This document shows, piece by piece, positions 54,165 through 64,000 of a DNA stretch of 64,000 nt; position 1 is the first letter of the stretch, and each line of letters opens with the position of its first letter. The DNA is from Flectonema sp. DT1601 (taxonomy: Eukaryota; Euglenozoa; Diplonemea; Diplonemida; Diplonemidae). The notes under the pieces are model-generated. The model saw only the letters and a program-made list of their open reading frames with translations. It was not told where the DNA came from and made no database searches. A program made the position numbers and the translations under genes. The stretch covers positions 558,001-622,000 of the forward strand of contig OZ025835.1 of NCBI GenBank assembly GCA_964019425.1, in the 5' to 3' direction.

Positions 54165-57100
54165 ATGGAAAGATTAAACGTCTTCGGGTTGGGTAAGCCA
54201 AAAGATGATAAACCAGATGAGAAATCAACAGAAATAGAAGACAAACCGGGACAAGTTAACTTAGTCACCATGAATAGAGTTGAATTAATGAGTTTTGCGA
54301 AGTCACAGGCAATGCAATTATCGAAAGCTAAACAACAGCTGAGTCAGATGCAACAAAAACCACCACCTCAACAGGACATCGACCCCTTTCAACCAACAGT
54401 AGCGGAATTACAATCTCAACTCTCTACTGTACGTGAAGAGTTGTCTACAAAGAATGAAAGGATGTCATCATGGAAAGAAAAAGTCACAGGGGTCATTACT
54501 AAGAAAGAAGAAGAAGTAAACGCCCTTCAACTACAGTTGACAGCAGCACAGGCGGCATCATCTGGTTCAGAAAGCGATAATTTAAAGAGAGAAATAGAAG
54601 CCAGGAAGAAGGCTGAAAATGAGAAAACAGAACTCCAGCAGACAATGCAACGTTGGCAAGATCAAACACGAGCAGCATTTGATGCTGAAAAAGAGAAAGT
54701 TGCATCTCTTACGACAAAGTTACAGGAGTCAGAAAGTATTGTCAGTGACCTCAGTAGTAATCAGACGACTAGTGTCACTCCAGTTGAATCACAGGACTTA
54801 TTATCAAAACAACTGAAGGAGTCTGAAGAACTCGTCTCTCAGATGTCTGAACAACTAACAACCTCAGCGATGAACAGCAGTAAATTAGAATCTGAAATTA
54901 GTTCTTTGAGAGACTCTCATGCTACTGAAATTACAAGTCTACGGGAGCAGCTGACCTCTGAGTACTCCTCCGAAAAGTCTCAATTAACTTCTCAACTCGC
55001 TGAAGTCACATCTCAACTACAGTCACACGGGGATAGTGATACAAAGATTAAGGATCTCCATGTGAGGTGTGAAGCTCTAGCGAATGAGAAGTCTGAATTA
55101 GAATCAGCTGCCCAACAGCAAACAGCCCAACTTGAATCCCTGGCCGGTGAGAAGTCTGAGCTGGAGTCGGCAAGCCAGCAACTAGAAACTGTAAAGTCAC
55201 AATTGACTGCGCAACTCGAGGAAGCCAAGTCTCAGCTGCAGTCCAGCAACTCTGACTCTGACACGAGGCTGCAGGAACTCTCCGCAAAGTGCGAATCCCT
55301 AGTTAGTGAGAAAGCCGAATTTGAGTCGGCAAGCCAGCAACTGGAAACTGTGAAGGCAGAATTGACTGCGCAACTCGAGGAAGCCAAGTCTCAGCTGCAG
55401 TCCAGCAACTCTGACACTGACACGAGGCTGCAGGAACTCTCCGCAAAGTGCGAAGTACTGGTAGGCGAGAAGTCTGAATTAGAAACTACGACATCACAGC
55501 TGACTACCCAACTTGATGACTTGAAGTCGGAGACTACCGAAACAGATTCGAAGTATCAACAGCTGCTTGAAAAGTGTGAAGCTCTAGCGAATGAGAAGTC
55601 TGAATTGGAATCGGCTGCCCAACAGCAAACAGCCCACCTTGAATCCCTGACCAGTGAGAAGTCTGAGCTGGAGTCGGCGAGCCAGCAACTGGAAACTGTG
55701 AAGTCACAATTGACTGCGCAACTCGAGGAAGCCAAGTCTCAGCTGCAGTCCAGCAACTCTGACTCTGACACGAGGCTGCAGGAACTCTCTGCGAAGTGCG
55801 AAGTACTGGTAGGCGAGAAGTCTGAATTAGAATCAGATGCCCAAAAGCAGGCAGCCCAACTTGAATCCCTGACCAGTGAGAAGTCTGAGCTGGAGTCGGC
55901 AAGCCAGCAACTGGAAACTGTAAAGTCACAATTGACTGCGCAACTCGAGGAAGCCAAGTCTCAGCTGCAGTCCAGCAACTCTGACACTGACACGAGGCTG
56001 CAGGAACTCTCCGCAAAGTGCGAAGTACTGGTAGGCGAGAAGTCTGAATTAGAAACTACGACATCACAGCTGACTACCCAACTTGATGACTTGAAGTCGG
56101 AGACTACCGAAACAGATTCGAAGTATCAACAGCTGCTTGAAAAGTGTGAAGCTCTAGCGAATGAGAAGTCTGAATTGGAATCGACCTTGACTGAGAACAC
56201 AGCAGCAACAACAAAGCAACTGGAAGAGTTAAGTAGCGAGAAAGCTGACTTGGAATTACAAACTAAAAACCGATTATCAGAAGTAGAGGAAGAGATGAAG
56301 TCTCTCAACATCACTCTTCAGGAATCGATCGATGAAAGTGGAATTTTGCAAAAGAAGAATGACCTTCTGACAGCCCAACTCTCTGAATCGACATCTCAGT
56401 TAGAATCTGCGAATAACGGCAGTGAGACTCGTGTTCAGGAGTTGAGTGAGAAGTGTTCTACTCTCTCGACTGATAAACAACAACTTGAATCAAATGCTAC
56501 GGACCTTGAAAACCAAATTAATGAACTCCAACAGAAGAACTCTCAGCTGGTCAAAGAGAGTGACGACTCCGCTGCTACTGTCAAAGAGTTGACTGAAAAC
56601 ATTTTAAAATTAGAAAACAACAACACCAATCTGACAAAGGAATTATCTGATCAATCACAAGCACTTGAAACAGTCAACGAAAAACAATCGACAGAACTAC
56701 AACAATCAAAGATTGAGAATAGTTCTTTAGCTGAGAAGGTTATCGATTTGGAATCCAAGTTGGAGTCTGCTACTAATGAGTTGTCACAAATAGAAGAACT
56801 TCAACAACAGCTATCTGAAGTAAGAGAAGCTCTTGAAGTTGAAAAACAGCAGCAGGAGGATATCAAAACTGATTCAGCTGCTCATCTCAAAAACTCCAAC
56901 GAACGCAACACTCAGCTCGAAGCAGAGAGAGACGCTGCAAACAATAAGTGTGAAGATCTACTTATTAATAATGAACAGAAACTCGCTGAAGTAGAATCAT
57001 TAAAGTCAGCAGCTGTTGAAGAAGCGGCGAAGTATTGCGAACTAGAAAGTAAGTTGACGTCACTTGAGGAGAATCTTTCTGTTTCAAAGTCTGAGAAAAT

Positions 57101-58506
57101 ACTCCTCCAGGAGTCTCTCAGTGCATCTGATCAGCAAGCAAGCAATGTTTCTGATTTAGAAAAAGATTTACAATCTCTTAAAGAACAAAATACACTATTA
57201 GAGTCCAACAAGACTTCTGCTGTACAACAACTTGAAGAAGCACTCGACTCTTCAAAACAACAAATAACAGATCTGGAGAAAGACTTGACGTCTCTAAAGG
57301 AACAGAATTCACAGCTTGAGTCTGAGCAGTCAAATTCTAAACAAGAGGCTGCTGCACTCACAGAGAAGTTCTCCCTCTCAGAACAAGAACTCCAACAGAC
57401 ATCTTCTGATCTGAAGAACAAGTACTCCGATCTTGAAACACAACTACAGCAACAAACAGAAGAAAACTCAAAACTGATATCTTCTAAGACTTGTATTGAA
57501 CAGCAGCTAAATGAGATGACAGCCACCATGACCTCAACAAGTGGGAGAGCTGAGTGTGAACTCTCAAAGAAGTGTTCTGAACAAGAAGAAGAACTAAAAA
57601 ACTTAACAGAGAAACTCAACACTTCAGAACAACAACTCGAAAAGATAACTTCCTCAAATGAGAATACACATTTAGAAATGACAAACAAGTGTGAAAGTCT
57701 TCAAACTGAAGTACAACAGCTCTCAGAGAAGTGTACACTTCTTGAGTCTCAACAGTCAACTACTACTAATGAACAGACTTCAGAATTATTAAAAAAGTGT
57801 TCAGAACAAGAGGATCAGTTGCAGTCACTTTCGGAAAAGTACTCACAACTGGAATCCGACGCAACAACTGCGAAGGATAGCCTTGCTAAATTGGTTGAAG
57901 AAAACACTTCTCTTCGTTCACAGCAACCACAAATAGCTTCCGATAACAACGAGAAGTACGATAGTCTCAAAGAAGAGAAAGAACGTCTTGAAGCGGCCAC
58001 TTTAGCATGGAAAGATAAAGTAAAAGAAACACTCCTTAAGAAGGACGCCTCTGTCAAGGACCTCACTGAGAAAGTTGCCTCTCTTGAGCAGGAGATGAAG
58101 GAACAAATTACTTCGGTATGTCACTGTTTTATTACTAATTTTAAAGTCGCATGACACAAAAAAAGTGAACTTTGTAACTTTATTTACATAAGAAGTCTCA
58201 CAATATAAAAACAACAGCATTCTGCCGGTATTAATAAACTGAAGTCGGTTTTACATGAGAGAGAACTCTACGAGAAAGAGTTAATTGATATGGTATGGAA
58301 TCTTTGAATGTATTTTATTTTAAATCATCAAAAGAGAATTGAACTAAAAATGTTATTTTTACTAAACAAATAAAAAACAACAGTTTATGCAGGAGAAAGA
58401 GAGAGACGTTCATCAAAGAAATAATGTAGCAGCTTATAGCGATCCTGTAGCTTCGGAGACTGCAGCTGCCCCTTCGGATGACATACTGGCGTCTTTTCTT
58501 CAATAG
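54165..58506 (+). CDS. Golgin-like long coiled-coil protein
   Basis: join(54165..58115, 58218..58292, 58384..58506), about 1,382 residues. After a short N-terminus (MERLNVFGLGKPKDD) nearly the whole protein is Gln/Glu/Ser/Lys-rich heptad coiled coil. Its composition and length resemble golgins and other membrane-tethering coiled-coil proteins. No GRIP, GRAB or TM segment is visible, so Golgi location is inference. Residues about 300-680 contain near-identical repeats. Exons 2 and 3 encode 25 and 40 residues; both introns (102 and 91 bp) start GTATG and end AACAACAG in phase 0. The protein ends DDILASFLQ. The ATG at 54165 is preferred over one 39 bases upstream because an acceptor-like ACATCAG lies between them. 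Confidence 0.8.
55060..56200 (+). repeat. Intragenic repeats in the coiled-coil gene
   Basis: A unit beginning with SELESASQQLETVKSQLTAQ and running to LQELSAKCE occurs four times (about 55,150, 55,310, 55,660 and 55,880). A larger segment containing EVLVGEKSELETTTSQL is duplicated at an offset of 570 bp (190 codons; 55,451 and 56,021). Copies are nearly identical in DNA and keep the coiled-coil heptad phase, so the rod has recently lengthened. Confidence 0.85.
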
Positions 58507-60251
<1,745 letters not shown>

Positions 60252-60775
60252 GCTGAACAAACCCCTTTCCCCTATTCCCTGTTATCATGTTTCCTCTATT
60301 TGGTGTTTTGGATTCACTTTCTGGTGTTTACAGTCTGTTTCGCATAGATTGAACATCATAAATCCAATTCTATCTTTTTTATTTTGTTGTCTCTATTTTC
60401 TTTTTATTTTACGAGCGACGCTGACAAAGACGCTCCGTTACTTTTTTTATTTTTATTTAGAGAAGCTAATCTGCACACCTTTCATAACTCCTCATGTTAT
60501 GTATGGGTGTCTTCTTAGTGAGAAAAAAAATTTTATATTTCTTTTTTATTTGTGTTGCCAAAAACAGTTCTGTTTTTATTTTTACAGACAAAAACAGCAA
60601 ATGAAGTTAAGGACATTATTACGTTGAGTAGATCGGTACTTTTATTTCTTTTTGTAGACAATAAGGTTTACAAATCCTTAATAACTTAATTAAGTTAAAT
60701 TACGCTGCGATAATTCTATTTATCTACAGTTAGTTTTGTAGGTACAAAAAAAGAAAAAAAAAAAAAAAAAGATTG
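60252..60775. other. Intergenic region after alpha-tubulin
   Basis: T-rich 3' UTR-like sequence, no gene. The right end has TATCTACAG (AG at 60,728-60,729), a second TTGTAG at 60,741, and an A run directly before the next start codon. Confidence 0.5.
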
Positions 60776-61783
60776 ATGACGACGATTGAAAAAGTTGTAA
60801 AAGCAAAACGATGGAATTGGATGGTTTACGTTGGTATTGGTTTCATGGTAATTGCGATTATACTACTAATCGTTTCGTTGGCTACGAAGGGATGGATAGA
60901 AGCAAATGTAACGACAACACCTGATGACTACTTAGGCTACACCGACATCGATCAAGACATCGGATTGTTTAGAACAGATACGGAACAATGTTGCTTAGGT
61001 CAGTATAGATACACAACGGGATTATACCATTGTGGTTCTCCAACGTGCTCGAATCAGAATGATAAAGTGACTGCTGATTACATCTGTGACTTTGCTGGTA
61101 CTATGAATTACTTAAATAGGGTTAGTTTTGACTGTCAAAAATTCAAAGACGGAGTTTATACGACGATCGTTTTTATGTTTTTCTCATTGTTCTTAGCAAT
61201 AGCTGCCGTGGCAGTCGCGATATTGAAATTCACGACGAAGACGTTTCCGATATTGTGCGGAATTACTTGCTTGGTAACTGTTATCCCTCTTTGTGTATTT
61301 CCATTAGTGTCCTACAAAGAAGTTAGAGATTTATATAATGATAGATTCCCGCGTGTGTTGGTGGGCCCTCCTTATCAAAATATATTCAAATTGAATACTC
61401 AATTAGGACCTTCGTATTTAGTTTTCGTGTTTTCATTTATTTGTATGATTCTAGCGTTATTGTTTGCGATTGGAGGAGCCTGGCGGGCTAGAAAAGATCA
61501 AAAGACAGCTGCCAATCGGTTTCATGGTGGGTACGTTGATAATGTTGGAGCACCACGGCCGGTTAACTACCCACCTCCTGTTATATATTCTTCGCCGATT
61601 CAACCAAAACCACAGCCTCCGATGATTCACGAAGCTCCCTCAGTTGAGGTTTATGAGAATCAACTTCCTCCTTCAAATCCGATCCTGACTACATATCAAC
61701 AGCCTCGTCCATCAGCTTTCCTGACCAAACAGAATGTTGAGTACAATGACTTTGTTCATAGGACTGATGGAACGTTCGCGTAG
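60776..61783 (+). CDS. Tetraspan membrane protein, claudin/Sur7-like topology
   Basis: 335 residues. Four hydrophobic segments lie at about 17-39, 128-150, 159-181 and 214-236. The first extracellular loop is long and Cys-rich (TEQCCLGQYRY, then HCGSPTC), after a GW just outside TM1. This layout resembles claudin, PMP22 or Sur7-type four-TM proteins, but the full claudin signature is not convincing. The C-terminal cytosolic tail of about 95 residues is Pro-rich with many Tyr. The ATG at 60776 is the first; a TTG lies directly before it. There is no intron. Role unknown; a plasma-membrane organiser is a guess. Confidence 0.7.
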   Translation: MTTIEKVVKAKRWNWMVYVGIGFMVIAIILLIVSLATKGWIEANVTTTPDDYLGYTDIDQDIGLFRTDTEQCCLGQYRYTTGLYHCGSPTCSNQNDKVTADYICDFAGTMNYLNRVSFDCQKFKDGVYTTIVFMFFSLFLAIAAVAVAILKFTTKTFPILCGITCLVTVIPLCVFPLVSYKEVRDLYNDRFPRVLVGPPYQNIFKLNTQLGPSYLVFVFSFICMILALLFAIGGAWRARKDQKTAANRFHGGYVDNVGAPRPVNYPPPVIYSSPIQPKPQPPMIHEAPSVEVYENQLPPSNPILTTYQQPRPSAFLTKQNVEYNDFVHRTDGTFA

Positions 61784-63081
61784 ATAAAAAAAAACCAACT
61801 TTGTATTTTCTATTTATTTTCATTATTTTTTCTTTTTCTTCTTCTTTTCTTATATAATATTGTAGAATTTTCTGCTCTTTTTTTGTTCTTTTCTTTGAAG
61901 CAGTTTGTTAACTCATCACCACATGACTTGTTATGTTCCCACTTCTCAAATTAATTTACCCTTTTTTTTCCTTCTGTGATGACATTGTATTTTGTGTTTG
62001 TAGACGTTTTTCTTTTTTCATTGTAGTCTTGAAATAGTAGTTGTTGTGGTTTATAGTTATGTTTTTCTTCTTTTCTCCTCCTCCACACAAGATATAAGCT
62101 GAGAATTACGCTGTAATTGTTTACAGATGTTGTGTTATTGTTTTTTTTTTCTCTCTTTTTATTTTTTGAAAAAAAAAAAAAAAAAAAGCACTGATATAAC
62201 ATCTCTCTCTTTGTAATAATTTTTACCCTTTCGTTACTTTATCTTATTTAAAATAGAATACTATTGATAAAGTATTTTTTATTTTTTTTTATAAATTATT
62301 ACAGCATCATTCAACTTTCCTTGTGATGATATTTGTACTCTTTTTATAAATCGCTAAATAATAAGAGTCTTTTTTACGACATGTACCGTATTTTTTTTGC
62401 TCAGCTGTCTAGGTTAACTTTGATACAAAAAACACGATCAGTGTTCTCAAATAGTTAATTATCTTATCTTGTTGTGATAGTATTATGGGGGTAGTTGTAG
62501 TTTTCATTTCTCTCCTCTTTTTTTTTTTGTATTGGTGTATGACGGTACAAAAAAAAAAGAAAAAAAAAAAAAAAAAAAAACATGGGCCTCGTTTCAACGA
62601 AATATAAGGCTAACCTGAAATGGTTTTTTTTTTTTTTTTTTTTTTCTCTTTTCTCTCTTTTCATCTCTTTTCATCTCTCCTTCCTGCAACTTATTTCATT
62701 TTGTATTATTAGAAGAACAAAAAAAAAAAAGTGGAGGGGGGGAGGTCAATAGTTTATTTTTGACTACTTATTTTACTTAGCATTCTACGATGTTGAATTT
62801 GTATTGTTTTATTTATTTATTTTTAAAATTATATTTCTTCCCCTTTTTTTTTTTATATGTTTGTTTTTGTGAAGTGAAAAAAAAAAGGGACCTTTATCAT
62901 CAAAACCGGTGATAAATAAAGGTTATTTTTGGGAAGAAATATGTTATAATTCTTTAACTGTCTGTTTTATTTTTAAAGTAAACAAAAAAAAAAAAAAAAA
63001 AAAAAAATTATTATTTCCTTTTTTTTTAAAAACAGTTTATTGAACTTTACAACTTCTCACAACAACTTCAAAAAAAAAAAA
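61784..63081. other. Intergenic region, homopolymer-rich
   Basis: No gene. A and T runs (62,168-62,187, 62,560-62,580, 62,622-62,645, 62,984-63,007) break up pyrimidine-rich DNA. A hairpin-forming CTTTATCATC...GGTGATAAA lies near 62,891-62,917. The right end is a T tract followed by AAAAACAG (AG at 63,034-63,035) and an A run that touches the ATG. Confidence 0.5.
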
Positions 63082-64000
63082 ATGGCACTTCGCGCAGCAA
63101 AATGGCTTTCAGGACCTGCTAGAAACTCAACTCATTTTTGGCAGTTTCGTGGAATCAGTGTCGCAGCTGAGAAGGGAAGCAACACTAACGATGTTTACAA
63201 GCTAGAAATCCAGCAAGAGCCAAGAAGAAGTCATTTGTTTGAGAAGTTATTTATGAAAGGAATGGGTATAGGTGAGGTTAATAATGGAAGGAGCAACATG
63301 CAACGTGCTGCCTACTTCATGCAAGATGGTTGCCACGATGACAAGAAAGCCGTTGCTGAGACTATCGAAAAAGAGTACTACCAATGCAGAAACAACGCTG
63401 CTATCTGGGACATGTCTTCATTCGTAAAACTGAGCATCACTGGACCTGATGCTCTTTCTGAGTTAGAGAGATTGGCGAGTCTAAAGATTGACAGACCTGT
63501 CGAAGATGGAAAACTTGTTTACTGCTGCCTCTGTAACGAAAACGGAGGAATCGAAGTCGACGTCACCATCCTAAGAACTGGTGAGCAGTCTTTCTACATG
63601 GTCGTTGGCGCTGAGCTTCTTGACCACATCGAAGGGTACTTTGACAAGTATTTGACTCCAGGAGCTGATGTTGACATTCAAAACATTTCTGATGACTATG
63701 GTGTTGTCTGCTGTGCTGGTCCAACATCGAGAAAGGTTTTAGAAACAGCGTCACCAACCACTGACTGGTCTAATGAATCTTTCTCTTTTGGACATGCTAA
63801 AGAAATCGAAGTAAATGGAGTTAAAGTTCTTGCCCTTCGTGTCAACTTTATGGGAGATCTTGGATGGGAACTACACACGGAAATGTCATACCTGCCGGCA
63901 GTCTATGAGGCTGTTTCTGAAGCTGGTGCCATGTACGATGTCGCTGATGCTGGATACATGTGTCTAGCCAGCTTGAGAACAGAAAAGATGTTCCTTCATT
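63082..64000 (+). CDS. GcvT-family folate-binding protein, mitochondrial (5' part)
   Basis: An open frame of 306 codons running off the right edge. The N-terminus (MALRAAKWLSGPARNSTHFW) is basic and hydroxylated, without acidic residues, like a mitochondrial presequence. From about residue 50 it matches the aminomethyltransferase (GcvT) fold. Recognisable stretches are FEKLFMKGMG, NNAAIWDMSSFVKLSITGPDAL, GGIEVDVTILR, GPTSRKVL and the GDLGWELH strand. The LFEKLF...AAYFMQDG preface looks like the folate-binding half of dimethylglycine or sarcosine dehydrogenase, here without the N-terminal FAD domain, since the start lies directly before it. It is therefore either a stand-alone T-protein or a split dehydrogenase half. 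The end of the gene is outside the window, so a C-terminal extension is possible. Confidence 0.85.
   Translation, partial: MALRAAKWLSGPARNSTHFWQFRGISVAAEKGSNTNDVYKLEIQQEPRRSHLFEKLFMKGMGIGEVNNGRSNMQRAAYFMQDGCHDDKKAVAETIEKEYYQCRNNAAIWDMSSFVKLSITGPDALSELERLASLKIDRPVEDGKLVYCCLCNENGGIEVDVTILRTGEQSFYMVVGAELLDHIEGYFDKYLTPGADVDIQNISDDYGVVCCAGPTSRKVLETASPTTDWSNESFSFGHAKEIEVNGVKVLALRVNFMGDLGWELHTEMSYLPAVYEAVSEAGAMYDVADAGYMCLASLRTEKMFLH

Overview
This is a nuclear window from a eukaryotic microbe. It shows spliceosomal introns, poly-T/poly-A rich intergenic DNA, standard stop codons (TAA, TAG and TGA all end genes) and canonical alpha-tubulin. The translation factor in the middle is not EF-1alpha but its relative EFL, which is found patchily in protists such as diplonemids, some kinetoplastids, dinoflagellates, haptophytes and choanoflagellates. 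All 20 genes I can support lie on the + strand. Every one has an AG preceded by a splice-acceptor-like context 7-46 nt before its ATG. The alpha-tubulin has a long EE(D)-rich tail ending in EEY, as in Euglenozoa. Together these features suggest a lineage with directional gene clusters and spliced-leader trans-splicing; a diplonemid-like euglenozoan is my best guess and a perkinsid or dinoflagellate relative the main alternative. This is inference: no spliced-leader RNA gene is visible here.

Layout. 0.5-6.7 kb: a small secreted WW-motif protein and a large multi-C2 protein. 7.7-18.3 kb: a single-exon 3,518-residue VPS13/chorein-family lipid-transfer protein whose C-terminus is a tandem array of two helical modules. 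18.9-22.5 kb: a small unknown protein and a two-TM receptor with a degenerate cyclase-like cytosolic domain. 22.5-27.0 kb: a gene-free, T-rich gap. 27.0-37.5 kb: five tandem EFL genes with the same predicted protein, on a unit of about 1,887 bp; the intron of the second copy carries a 1.46 kb insertion. 37.8-43.7 kb: three secreted beta-propeller-like paralogs, two of them almost identical. 45.1-50.1 kb: a two-TM proline-rich protein, an 81-residue two-exon protein, and a type I membrane protein with a repeated cysteine-rich ectodomain. 50.1-54.2 kb: a second gene-free gap holding a 222 bp MITE. 54.2-58.5 kb: a golgin-like coiled-coil protein. 58.9-60.3 kb: alpha-tubulin. 60.8-61.8 kb: a tetraspan membrane protein. 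63.1 kb to the right edge: the 5' part of a mitochondrial GcvT-family protein.

Genes do not form an obvious pathway. Membrane traffic and surface functions (VPS13, C2, golgin, secreted and membrane proteins) sit beside highly expressed housekeeping genes. EFL and tubulin use mostly C-ending codons (ATC, AAG, GTC, TAC), while the other genes use A/T-ending codons, as expected if the former are very highly expressed. Cis-introns are few and short (about 45-102 bp, apart from the insertion-bearing one). They usually start GTATGT/GTGTGT and end in A-rich ...ACAG.
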